Origin: Methylomonas paludis
GTDB lineage: Bacteria; Pseudomonadota; Gammaproteobacteria; Methylococcales; Methylomonadaceae
Direction: 5' to 3'
Length of the DNA: 64,000 bases
Assembly: GCF_018734325.1 (NCBI RefSeq)
Contig: NZ_CP073754.1
Location: forward strand, 2,170,001 to 2,234,000
Positions 55,075 to 63,357 of this stretch are shown here, in pieces; within the stretch, counting starts at the first letter, position 1, and each line of letters opens with the position of its first letter. Below the pieces are notes generated by a model. That model worked only from the letters and a program-made list of their open reading frames with translations. It searched no databases and was not told the DNA's origin. The position numbers and the translations under genes were made by a program.

Positions 55075-55887
55075 ATGCAAACTATTGAAAATACCCCTCT
55101 GGTCATAGCTTCCGAAACTACGGAACACCAAGCTGCTTTGCCAAACCCTAATTATGCGCCGGTTCGTTACAATGCGTTGAAACATGGCATTTTATCCAAG
55201 CTGGTTGTGTTACCACATGAAGACCGGAGTGAATTTGATACGCTGTTGGCTGGCTTAATCGAAGAACATCAACCATCTGGTGTTACTGAAATGCATTTGG
55301 TTGAAGAGCTGGCCAGTATTTTATGGCGTAAACGCCGGGTATTAATGGGTGAAAGTGCCACGCTCAACAGTAGTCTGTGGAATGTCGCCCATGAAAAAAG
55401 CAACAGAAGTACCGTTCGGGCCTCGGTGCCATTAGAGATGGGCTTATCAAACGATACCCACGATTTGGTGGAACTGCTGACTTCCAGCCCAGAAGAAATT
55501 GCCGAACGTCAGCGCGATGCAGAAACAGATCTTGAAGCCACCTATAAGGCGGCAAAGATTTTGCGTAAAGGTGGTACCAATGCCTATAAACGCGCCAGGC
55601 TGGCATTGACTGAGGATTCGCGCGATTGGTGGGATAGCCGTGTCAAGGAAGAAGAATATCCGGCAACGGCCGAAGGCTTGGAGGATTTTATGCACGACGT
55701 TTTATTCCCAATCGGCTACCGCATGGAGAAAGAAGCACGTTACCAACCGGCAATCCGAGCGCAAACTTTGGGTGAAGGCGTGCAAGCACATCGGTTAGAG
55801 AAGCTAAATCGCTACGAAACCCATTTGGACCGCAAATTTGAACGCACATTAGCCATGCTTTTAAAGCTAAAAGAGCTAAAAAACTAG
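55075..55887 (+). CDS. Hypothetical mobile-element protein
   Basis: 270 residues. YAPVRYNALKHGILSKLVVLPHEDRSEFDTLLAGL near 28-60 is a pattern I associate with accessory-element proteins near primase genes; the C-terminal half is helical and charged (YETHLDRKFERTLAMLLKLKEL). ATG at 55075 with AAGGAG 8 nt upstream; the frame opening at 54892 lies in the primase gene. No function known. Follows the primase by 13 bp, so same operon. Confidence 0.7.
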   Translation: MQTIENTPLVIASETTEHQAALPNPNYAPVRYNALKHGILSKLVVLPHEDRSEFDTLLAGLIEEHQPSGVTEMHLVEELASILWRKRRVLMGESATLNSSLWNVAHEKSNRSTVRASVPLEMGLSNDTHDLVELLTSSPEEIAERQRDAETDLEATYKAAKILRKGGTNAYKRARLALTEDSRDWWDSRVKEEEYPATAEGLEDFMHDVLFPIGYRMEKEARYQPAIRAQTLGEGVQAHRLEKLNRYETHLDRKFERTLAMLLKLKELKN

Positions 55888-56012
55888 GCAAAAAGGCAAC
55901 AGTTAAAAATGCCTGTAAGCCTTGGTATTTCTAGATTTAAGTAATTTTTTGCAAAACAAAGCGGTTAATTTACTTAATGATTTAGGCAAAATCTGGTGGA
56001 GAAAAAATTAAT

Positions 56013-56633
56013 ATGGGCGGCATGGGTAGTGGCAGACAAGATCAGGGTGGAAAAAATACCACCAATGACTATCACCATCTGGATATCAGGCGATTGCAGC
56101 GGGATGATTTACTCAGAACTGGGCTGTCCTACACCTTGAATTGGAGCCGAAATAATGAAAAAGTGGCGTCTATCCAAATTCAAACCCAAGACGATAGGCT
56201 TACTCTGGATTACCGCTACCGCAAGAATGGTGGAGACTGGAAAAACCAGAACTATTCGGTAATGCTGGATAGCACTGAATGCAGCTATGGTGGCAAACGA
56301 GTTTGGTTTAAGTGTCCGGCCAATGGATGCGGTCGGCGGGTGGCATTGTTGTATCTGGGTAGCTCTGGTATTTTTGCCTGTCGGCATTGTTATAAACTGG
56401 TTTATGAAAGTCAGCGAGAATCAGCGGATGATCGGTCATCAAGAAAGGCTGATAGGATCCGAGACAAACTGGCTTGGCAGCGTGGAATATTAAATCCGAA
56501 TGGTGACAAGCCCAAGGGTATGCACTGGAAAACTTATGACCGGTTAAAGGCTCAGCATGATGCTTATGTGGATGTTACCTTGAGGGGAATGGCGAAACGG
56601 TTTGGGTTTTTGGATAAGATTTTGGGGGAGTGA
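56013..56633 (+). CDS. Zinc-finger mobile-element protein, unknown function
   Basis: 206 residues. It starts MGGMGSGRQDQGG (a Gly-rich lead common in this group), has a beta-rich N-terminal half and a CPANGCGRR...FACRHCYKLVYESQ zinc ribbon near 100-130, then a basic helical end (RIRDKLAWQRGI, YDRLKAQHDAYV). Likely nucleic-acid binding. Proteins with this look are widespread in integrative elements. Own leader of 125 bp. Confidence 0.7.
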   Translation: MGGMGSGRQDQGGKNTTNDYHHLDIRRLQRDDLLRTGLSYTLNWSRNNEKVASIQIQTQDDRLTLDYRYRKNGGDWKNQNYSVMLDSTECSYGGKRVWFKCPANGCGRRVALLYLGSSGIFACRHCYKLVYESQRESADDRSSRKADRIRDKLAWQRGILNPNGDKPKGMHWKTYDRLKAQHDAYVDVTLRGMAKRFGFLDKILGE

Positions 56634-56810
56634 AATTTGTTTCGCAAAAATGCAATTTCCCACTATCAAGCGTTAGACATTTATTAAATGTGAATTTTCG
56701 AAGAACTCAGAAAAATTTTATTTACAACAAGAAAATTCCTAAAAATAACTTTATTTTTTGCATAAAAAGCGCATAATTGCCTATAATTTTTTATATTAGG
56801 CTTGTTTTTT

Positions 56811-58058
56811 ATGCTTTTGGAATTTCGCGTTCGCAATTTTCGATCAATTCGTGACGAAATTATTGTAAGTTTTATAGCCTCAAATGATAAAAAACTGGCC
56901 GAAACCAATTTAACCTCAACTAGCCTAAAAAGTTTATCCTATGTTGTGCGAAGTGCTGTGATCTATGGCCCAAACGCTAGTGGAAAATCCACTATTCTAC
57001 AGGCTCTCAATTACATGCGTTCTGTAGTATCTGAATCTGCCACCAGCATGCAATCTGGACAACATTTCAACGTACAGCCTTTCCGACTAGATTCCTCTTG
57101 TGTAACGATGCCCACAGAGTTCGAAATTACTTTCTTACTTTATGGTATCCGATATCAGTATGGCTTTAGCCTTACGCCTGAAAAAATTATTGATGAATGG
57201 TTACTGGTTTATCGCGCAGCCAAACCGCAGCAATGGTTCAACAGACACTATGATGAATCAACTCAAAACTCAGTTTATGAATTCAGCAGCCACCTATCCG
57301 GTCCTCGTAAGGTATGGCAAAAAACAACTAGATCAAATGCACTATTTCTATCAACAGCAGCACAATTTAATAGCCTCCTCATACTGCCAGTGTATCGTTG
57401 GATTGTGGAACAGCTTGTTCCATTAAATACTGGGTTTAATTTATCTGCCGATCTCACAACAGCATTGCTACAATCTGACATAGGTAAGCGCGAAATTTGT
57501 GAATTCCTCGCTTCTGCCGATATTAGTATTAGTGAAATTTTTAGCGTTCCACGCCAAGGATATCGTCAACTAATTTTATTTAGCCCAGAAGGCCCTCATA
57601 TAACTAGTGAGGAAAATGAAATTATTATCCCTCAATTTGTTCATAAAACAGAGAAAGGATCGGCAACTTTTGAATTACATGAAGAATCCATTGGAACCCA
57701 ACATCTCTATGCCCTGGCTGCTCCAATACTTGATGCGCTCAGATATGGAAAGCTTATAATTGTGGACGAATTGGACAGCAGTTTGCACCCACTGATGGTC
57801 AGGAAACTAGTAAGAATGTTTCACGATACCAAAATTAATAAACTCGGCGCACAACTCCTGTTTACTACACACGACACTTCGTTACTAGATCGAGCATTAT
57901 TCCGAAGCGATCAAATTTGGTTCACTGAAAAAGATCAAAATCAGGCAACAAATTTGTATCCACTGACTGACTTCAGTCCAAGAGAAAATGAAGCTTGGGA
58001 GCGAGGATACCTAATTGGGCGATATGGTGCAGTTCCTTTCTTTAACGAATCCAATTAG
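56811..58058 (+). CDS. RloA-like AAA ATPase (OLD/ABC type)
   Basis: 415 residues. Starts MLLEFRVRNFRSIRDEI, the usual opening of AAA15/AAA21 ATPases. Walker A YGPNASGKST is near residue 53, ABC-like acidic motif KLIIVDELDSSLHPLMVRKL near 318 and the His switch LLFTTHDTSLLD near 350. With the adjacent RloB-type gene this is the RloA/RloB-like pair thought to act in abortive infection. ATG 56811 is used; an in-frame TTG three codons earlier is possible. The gene is intact, but its partner is split. Confidence 0.85.
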   Translation: MLLEFRVRNFRSIRDEIIVSFIASNDKKLAETNLTSTSLKSLSYVVRSAVIYGPNASGKSTILQALNYMRSVVSESATSMQSGQHFNVQPFRLDSSCVTMPTEFEITFLLYGIRYQYGFSLTPEKIIDEWLLVYRAAKPQQWFNRHYDESTQNSVYEFSSHLSGPRKVWQKTTRSNALFLSTAAQFNSLLILPVYRWIVEQLVPLNTGFNLSADLTTALLQSDIGKREICEFLASADISISEIFSVPRQGYRQLILFSPEGPHITSEENEIIIPQFVHKTEKGSATFELHEESIGTQHLYALAAPILDALRYGKLIIVDELDSSLHPLMVRKLVRMFHDTKINKLGAQLLFTTHDTSLLDRALFRSDQIWFTEKDQNQATNLYPLTDFSPRENEAWERGYLIGRYGAVPFFNESN

Positions 58059-58084
58059 ATTGTTTATCCAACAGACTAACAAAC

Positions 58085-58333
58085 ATGGCAATAGACAATC
58101 ATCCTAAGGTACGTCAAGCTAGAAAACTAGAGCGTAGACAGGGCAAACGAACAGGAAATAGCAGGATTTTAATCGTAAGCGAAGGTTCTAAAACTGAGCC
58201 AAATTATTTTAATGAAATCCGTTCTGAATATCGCCTTAGTACTGTAAATGTTTTAGTGCAACAAAGCGGTTACGGCACCACTCCATTACAAGTTGTCAAT
58301 TATGCCGAACACTTGCTGATAAATGGAGATGAA
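58085..58333 (+). pseudogene. rloB-like gene, 5' part, cut by IS copy 3
   Basis: 83 codons from ATG 58085, 26 bp after rloA. RILIVSEGSKTEPNYFNEIRSEY is the typical RloB start (Toprim-like fold). The genuine sequence ends at the ATGAA target duplication 58329-58333; translation would run into the IS and stop at 58360. The rest is at 60027-60457. Confidence 0.88.
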
Positions 58334-60026
58334 CCTGAATCCGTGTTCCTTTCGGTTTAAGTGAGGGCAGTCGCGTTTCAGACGCGTTTTTTAAAAAAAT
58401 CTACCACCAATCGAAATTTAACTGCCGTTCATCAAGCCCTCAGTCGCAAAAATCAATCGTTTCCATGGTATTGCCGGCATCGCCAGATGAAAAACCTGAC
58501 GCCAAGACAAGCAATCTTCTTCTCTACCCGGAGAATCAGCTCGTAACCAGCATCTCAGCTTTCGCGCCGCTTATCCTGATGCAAAGCCAGGCTGCACCAC
58601 CAATCGCTCTTGTAAATAAGCGAATACTTTTGCCACGGGTGAGGCGCACCCTAAGTCCAGCCACCATTGCCGGGCTTTGTGGATCACCTGGGCTGCTCGA
58701 TACATGACTTCTTGCAGCACCGTTCGTAACCGCCGTCGTTTTGCCGGATGACGTATTGGCGCCAAGTCGCCAGTCAAGCCCAGTTGACCAATCAGTCGCA
58801 AGCAATTATAGGCAAACATACCCATTCTCAATAGACAGTCGTTGGTCTCAAACTTTCCAGATGGTAAGCGTTCCATATCCAGGTCAGTTTTGAATTCCGA
58901 ATGAAATTGTTCATGGGTGCCGTGGTCGCGGTAGCGTTCAATGACGGTTTCTTCGGGTTCCTCCAGACTCGTCCACCAGCCTTCCAGTTGAATGTCCGGC
59001 AGTAATAGCATCTGGCCGTGCTTATTGCTCGTGCGTTCAATGATCCGCACGACCAGTCTGAAGGGGCGAGTCTGTTTTTTCCAAGCACGTTCCACCGTCA
59101 GTGTCATTAACGCTTCCCGTTTACCGGGGCGTTTTTCAACAAAGGCGCCGGCCGCTTCCGCTTTTTCTAACCAGGATGTCTTATCTTGCCGTCTTGGATT
59201 CCACTTGATCAAGTATTCAAAGCGCCTGTTCATGGCTGCCCAGCGTTCTTTCTCAGCCGCAACCGTAAATAACAGTTTGGCGCTATCAAACCCTGAGTCT
59301 TTGCGTAATAACAACGGCAAACCCGGTGCAACCAAGCGCTCAACTCGAGGAAACAGCCTTTCTAGAAAATAATCAATCTCCAGCGATGAATGCCAGCGGC
59401 CTGGACGCAGTTCCAATCCTATACACCAGCCTTCATTGCCCAAATAAGCCGCGACAGGCGTATAGCCATCCACTCCCTGATAGGTTCGACTCACCTCTTC
59501 CTTCTTGGTACCGCTCTGATCCATGACGAAGGTGTCCATGTCCAGACAGACGTAGCCTTTATGCGGCGTAATTGGGGCTTCTGTTCGTTCGATGAGTCGT
59601 ATCGATAGATCATCCACCGGCTCCAGCAGGCTGCCGCTGACACGATCAAGACGTTGCCGCAGCCACACGCTGCCGGGAACCTTACGTACATCCAATGCCT
59701 TCTTGAAAAAACGATCTTCACGAAACGGCTCAACAGCCTCGAAGTCGCTTTTGCCTATACTTAAAAGGCCAACAGTGGTTTTGACTAAATCCGAGGTTTT
59801 GATACCCTGTGAAACAGGTATTCTACCGTCCACCATCACTTCGACATTGACCGCTTCCAGGCACTGGCCGATCAAGGATAGTCCGGCATAGGAGGTAAGT
59901 TCCTTTTTGGATTCTTTAAGCTTAAAACGTGCCATAATCAAAACGGGTGACTATAGAAAAACTATATTATACCTTTTTTATCATTGACTTATGACTATTT
60001 ATAAAAAAAACGAACACGGATTCAGG
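58334..60026 (-). mobile_element. IS1380-family element, copy 3 (inserted in the rloB-like gene)
   Basis: 1693 bp, the same 15-bp terminal repeats as copies 1 and 2, target duplication ATGAA (58329-58333 and 60027-60031). Its transposase differs from copies 1 and 2 at many residues, so it is a diverged sister, not a recent copy of them. Confidence 0.94.
58571..59935 (-). CDS. IS1380-family transposase, copy 3 (complete, diverged)
   Basis: 454 residues from ATG 59935. DDE residues are in the same places as copy 2 (CLDMDTFVMDQSGT, RKDSGFDS, THEQFHSEF). Scattered changes (for example VNVEVMVDGRIPVSQG versus INVEAVVDGQIPVSQG) indicate a separately evolving copy. Complete frame. Confidence 0.93.
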   Translation of the reverse strand: MARFKLKESKKELTSYAGLSLIGQCLEAVNVEVMVDGRIPVSQGIKTSDLVKTTVGLLSIGKSDFEAVEPFREDRFFKKALDVRKVPGSVWLRQRLDRVSGSLLEPVDDLSIRLIERTEAPITPHKGYVCLDMDTFVMDQSGTKKEEVSRTYQGVDGYTPVAAYLGNEGWCIGLELRPGRWHSSLEIDYFLERLFPRVERLVAPGLPLLLRKDSGFDSAKLLFTVAAEKERWAAMNRRFEYLIKWNPRRQDKTSWLEKAEAAGAFVEKRPGKREALMTLTVERAWKKQTRPFRLVVRIIERTSNKHGQMLLLPDIQLEGWWTSLEEPEETVIERYRDHGTHEQFHSEFKTDLDMERLPSGKFETNDCLLRMGMFAYNCLRLIGQLGLTGDLAPIRHPAKRRRLRTVLQEVMYRAAQVIHKARQWWLDLGCASPVAKVFAYLQERLVVQPGFASG

Positions 60027-60457
60027 ATGAACATAAACACATAGAGCCTCACGCCTTTGAGGAAGTTTATGCTGTATTTGACCGTGACGATCACGCAACC
60101 TATCATGATGCTTTAGATAAAGCAAAATCATTAGATGGTAAGTTTAATAACGATATAAAGCAGAAAGTGCGTTTTGAAGCAATAGCATCTGTTCCCTGCT
60201 TCGAGCTTTGGCTATTACTTCATTTTGTCAATATACAAGCACCTTTGCACCGCAATGATGTCTACACTCGGCTTAACCAATTCCTAGATAACTATGAAAA
60301 AGGGCAAGCCGGATACTTTTCTAGAACTTGTCAGTGTTTGCCTTTAGCTACTAAACATGCTATTTCCTTAGCCGAGCAATTCTCAGCTTATGATTCGATA
60401 CAGCCATATACAGATATTCATCGCCTAGTCCATCAGATCATAAATCTTAAAGCTTAA
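60027..60457 (+). pseudogene. rloB-like gene, 3' part
   Basis: Continues the 5' part when the IS and one ATGAA are removed: ...LLINGDE|HKHIEPHAFEEVYAVFDRDDHATY... The DRDDH Toprim-like metal motif and CFELWLLLHF helix are here, so the catalytic end is separated from the start of the gene. The stop lies in the 7-bp tandem repeat at 60446-60471. Confidence 0.88.
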
Positions 60458-60471
60458 AGCTTAAAGCTTAA
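60446..60471 (+). repeat. Tandem repeat of CTTAAAG (about 3.7 copies)
   Basis: Seven-bp unit CTTAAAG repeated across the end of the rloB-like gene; the stop codon TAA falls within it. Probably slippage-prone. Confidence 0.8.
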
Positions 60472-60589
60472 TATAATTGGCATAGTGCGAATTTAGAGAA
60501 ACTCCTTTGTTTATCAATAACGGTCATTCTTAAAGGGTTCAGCTTCACAATATTATCTAAACATCAATCTAATATTAAAAGGATCCAGT

Positions 60590-60670
60590 ATGGCTAATAA
60601 GTTCAATTGGGAGTGCCCACATTGCCAACGATTTTCAATAATTAGACACACGCAAAAACATTATTCATAG
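60590..60670 (+). CDS. Very small zinc-knuckle-type protein or remnant
   Basis: 26 residues, MANKFNWECPHCQRFSIIRH..., with AAGGA about 8 nt before ATG. One CPHC pair resembles the N-terminus of larger zinc-ribbon proteins, so this is probably the stump of a gene truncated near the integrase. It is the only coding-like stretch in the 330-bp gap 60458-60786. Confidence 0.4.
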   Translation: MANKFNWECPHCQRFSIIRHTQKHYS

Positions 60671-60786
60671 AGTGTTCCAGATGTTAACGAGCGCAGATTT
60701 TTTTTGCAGTGTACTCTTTTGTTGAGTACGGTAAGTGACATATTTTCTTGATTTTTCAAGTTTAAGCTAAGCTGTTGACGAAGCGA

Positions 60787-62100
60787 TCAACTGCCTATTC
60801 CAGGATTATCTCCCCAGAGAAAAAATTCCCATTTTTCCAATGCCTCTAGCTTTTCAGGTAAATACGCATAGCGGTCGTAATGCTTGGCCTGTACCCCAGA
60901 AGATCTTCCATGGCTCAAGAGTTGGGCACGAACTTCTTTTTGCACCCCAATAGAAGCAAGCAGGGTCTCACATGTACGACGGATATCTCCACCTCGAAAT
61001 AGCGGGACATCATAATCAGTGTTTAATTGTTTAGCTATTTTTTGAACCAGTTTCGATGGTGTACCAACGTCCATACGCTTTCCTCCTATGGTAGTAAATG
61101 GATGGCAGCCGGAATTGATTTGGCGCAAGGGCTCTAATATTTCCAACGCCCTATCAGTAAGTGGAACCAGATGATCCCGGACACCCAATCCCGGCCTACC
61201 CTTACCATCTCTTAAGGTCAGAACTCGATTGATAAAATCGTAATCTGACCAGTCAGCACGCAACAGTTGTTCGATCCGTTGCCCACCAAGTGCAACCAGT
61301 AACTTCAAAAATGCAGCCGGAATTTCCGGGGCAGTTTCCAAGACCGACAGAAACAATAGCAACTCTTCCTTACTCAGCGAGCGCTCGCCGGCACGATTAA
61401 ATACCGTTATAGCTGGCACCAGCGCTACTGGATTTGAAGTTAAGCTGAATCCTGTCGAACCTGAAGCCAGACGTCTTGGATCGTTGTCATGACGCGCAGC
61501 CAGGTTAAATGACGCCATCAGGTAGCCCCTTAATAGGTTAACCTGTCTGGTGACTCCTTGTTGAACCAATTTAGCAAGTATGGTTTGAATATCGGTTGGC
61601 GTGATTTCATTAGCTCGTTTGGTGAGCATCCGTGGGAAAGCCGACCGAACATGCTTGTTGATGGTACCCTCGACCTTATTCACTCTGACTGTGCCGGCAT
61701 CATTTAGATGTTGGATATACAATTCAAGAAGATCGGCAAAACTTCCTTGCTGCCTTTTTGCTGCCTCCTGCTCAGCCTGCTTACTTTCGTAACTGATTAT
61801 GTCGCCGTGCTCCTCAACGATATTTGCAATTGCTCGAGCACCATCCTTTGCAGCAGACAGACCTATTTCTGCCCCCCTGTTCCCATCCCAGTTGCGTTTA
61901 CCTTTGGTGTTGAAGCTGCCAATTTGGACAAAGCGCTTTTTTCCCTCTTGAAAGTGCCGATAATAAAATACTTTTTTGCCATCGGGTTGAACTCTTAACA
62001 ATAGACAGCCTTTTCCCAACCCAAGTTTTTCAATGGTCACATCTTGTGTCTTTGCGGTTGGTTTGATGGCATCAAGCTGGGTTGCAGTGAATGTGGTCAT
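60787..62100 (-). CDS. int: Tyrosine site-specific integrase of the island
   Basis: 437 residues. An N-terminal DUF4102-like arm-binding domain (FTATQLDAIKP, GCLLLRVQPDGKKVFYYRHF) precedes a core-binding region and the catalytic domain. Catalytic Arg is in LVALGGQRIEQLLRADWSD near 275, box II reads GGDIRRTCETLL (the usual first His is Gly here), then LLSHGRSSG and the nucleophile Tyr in AKHYDRYAYL near 406. ATG 62100 is used; TTG 62106 is also in frame. It sits 150 bp inside attR, next to the arm-type repeats, and should catalyse recombination at tRNA-Thr. No separate excisionase other than the AlpA proteins is seen. Confidence 0.92.
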   Translation of the reverse strand: MTTFTATQLDAIKPTAKTQDVTIEKLGLGKGCLLLRVQPDGKKVFYYRHFQEGKKRFVQIGSFNTKGKRNWDGNRGAEIGLSAAKDGARAIANIVEEHGDIISYESKQAEQEAAKRQQGSFADLLELYIQHLNDAGTVRVNKVEGTINKHVRSAFPRMLTKRANEITPTDIQTILAKLVQQGVTRQVNLLRGYLMASFNLAARHDNDPRRLASGSTGFSLTSNPVALVPAITVFNRAGERSLSKEELLLFLSVLETAPEIPAAFLKLLVALGGQRIEQLLRADWSDYDFINRVLTLRDGKGRPGLGVRDHLVPLTDRALEILEPLRQINSGCHPFTTIGGKRMDVGTPSKLVQKIAKQLNTDYDVPLFRGGDIRRTCETLLASIGVQKEVRAQLLSHGRSSGVQAKHYDRYAYLPEKLEALEKWEFFLWGDNPGIGS

Positions 62101-62109
62101 AATCAAATC

Positions 62110-62133
62110 CAGTGGCAGTTTTAGTGGCAGTTC
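62110..62133 (+). repeat. Right-end tandem 12-bp repeat (candidate integrase arm site)
   Basis: Two units AGTGGCAGTTTT/AGTGGCAGTTC, matching 13809-13832 over 22 consecutive bases and in the same direction. Overlaps the int leader, so integrase could also repress its own gene. Confidence 0.75.
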
Positions 62134-62249
62134 ATGTTGGATAATTATACATCCTACCGGATTTAATTGGACAATGAAATTTTACATACTATTGTTTTTA
62201 ATAGATATAATGACTTGTATTGGATGACAATGGACTAATCGCCGTGTGG

Positions 62250-62300
62250 TTTGTAATCAGCCGGTCAGGAGTTCGAATCCCCTCACTAGCTCCATATAAA
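62250..62300 (+). repeat. attR: 51-bp copy of the tRNA-Thr 3' end
   Basis: Identical to 13707-13757. Only the 3' part of the tRNA is here, so no second functional tRNA is made. Confidence 0.95.
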
Positions 62301-62302
62301 TC

Positions 62303-62336
62303 AAGCCCTTAGATGGTAACGTCTAAGGGCTTTTTT
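62303..62336 (+). terminator. Original tRNA-Thr terminator (chromosome side)
   Basis: AAGCCCTTAGA pairs with TCTAAGGGCTT, followed by a T-run. Before integration it would have followed tRNA-Thr directly. Confidence 0.85.
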
Positions 62337-62555
62337 ATGCCCGTTCGGCATTGGTGGAGCAATTCAGGAAAAGAAGCCGCAACAAACCACAATACTTACT
62401 GCTCATTAATAGATACAGGTGCTGCCATACCAAGATTGGACAATTGGCCTTGGAAATCGAATTATTGGTGATTGACTCTCACCTCAAACACTTAAGACCA
62501 GCTCTCTTATCTCGTGCTATGATTTGAAGAAATGACCAACTATTAGGCGAAGCCA

Positions 62556-62978
62556 TTGTATCGGGTAGTGATTGATACTAATGTGATTATTTCTGCATTA
62601 CGTTCAAAACAGGGGGCATCTAACCAATTTTTAAGACTATTGGGGCAGGAGCTGTTTGAATGCGTGATCTCTGTTCCATTGGTGTTGGAATACGAAGAAG
62701 TCTGTAAACGACTGATGCCGCCCTTGGGTATCTCGAATACACAGATTGACAGTTTTATCGATTACATCTGCCAGGTAAGCTTACATCGCAAGATTTTTTA
62801 TCTTTGGCGACCACAGTTACCGGACGCTGACGACGATTTTTTGCTGGATTTGGCTGTTGAAGCTCAAGCTGAATTTATTATTACTTTCAACCAAAGAGAT
62901 TTTCCGGGTGTTGAGCGTTTTAATATTCGCTTAGCCACACCCAAAGCATTTATGCAGATTTTAGGGGTATCCTTATGA
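62556..62978 (+). CDS. PIN-domain toxin (COG1569-like)
   Basis: 140 residues starting at TTG 62556: YRVVIDTNVIISALRSKQGASNQFL gives the first Asp; Glu lies in VLEYEEV near 50, and LPDADDDFLLDLAVEAQAEFIITFNQRDFPG near 90-115 supplies the remaining acidic residues. Typical of PIN proteins listed as putative toxins. Its stop overlaps the partner gene start (ATGA). This pair is in the chromosome, not the island, and is unrelated to the island PIN pair. Confidence 0.85.
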   Translation: MYRVVIDTNVIISALRSKQGASNQFLRLLGQELFECVISVPLVLEYEEVCKRLMPPLGISNTQIDSFIDYICQVSLHRKIFYLWRPQLPDADDDFLLDLAVEAQAEFIITFNQRDFPGVERFNIRLATPKAFMQILGVSL

Positions 62979-63211
62979 CACAAGTAGTTATCGATTTTCC
63001 TGACTCCCTTTTTAGAGGAGCAGAAGCTTTGGCTCAAAAAGAAAAAATATCAATCGAGCAATTGATTACCTCGGCATTGGGAGAAAAAATAGCGGCATTG
63101 ATGACTGAAGACTATTTAACTCAGAAAGCTAAGCGTGGCAGCCGAGATGTCTTTTTGTCGATCTTAGATCATGCTCCTGATGTCGATCCTGCAGAAGAAG
63201 ATAAGCTTTAG
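62975..63211 (+). CDS. Probable antitoxin partner of the PIN protein
   Basis: 78 residues, MTQVVIDFPDSLFRGAEALAQKEKISIEQLITSALGEK resembles a ribbon-helix-helix DNA-binding start; the acidic tail DPAEEDKL fits toxin binding. Coupled to the toxin gene in the order toxin then antitoxin. Confidence 0.7.
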   Translation: MTQVVIDFPDSLFRGAEALAQKEKISIEQLITSALGEKIAALMTEDYLTQKAKRGSRDVFLSILDHAPDVDPAEEDKL

Positions 63212-63357
63212 ACTGATGGGACTACTGAGTTTCGAATTTTTGCTTAAATCTTATTGGCAAGCTCAAATCAGTCAATAAGGTTAGTAACATTTAGGATACC
63301 ATTTGCATACGCTCTATTTATCTGGCGCCACCAGCCTTTGCTTAACGATCTAGAAGT

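Larger units (their letters stand above)
13707..62300. mobile_element. 48.6-kb integrative genomic (defence) island in tRNA-Thr
   Basis: Bounded by the 51-bp att repeats, with a tyrosine integrase adjacent to attR and matching 12-bp tandem repeats just inside both ends. It carries two AlpA-like regulators, two replication-type proteins, a MobI-like protein, DISARM, McrBC, STAND and RloAB-type defence genes and three IS1380-family elements. No structural phage genes and no full conjugation machinery are visible, so it is an integrative or mobilisable island rather than a prophage or complete ICE. Base composition is uneven (41.4-50 kb is clearly more AT-rich than the DISARM operon), pointing to assembly from several sources. 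Confidence 0.93.

Noticed and set aside
13999-62100. Prophage
   Set aside because: No capsid, terminase, tail or lysis genes; the replication and AlpA genes fit a satellite-like or mobilisable island.
62250-62297. A second tRNA-Thr gene at the right end
   Set aside because: Only the 3' part from the anticodon loop on is present; no acceptor 5' strand or D-arm.
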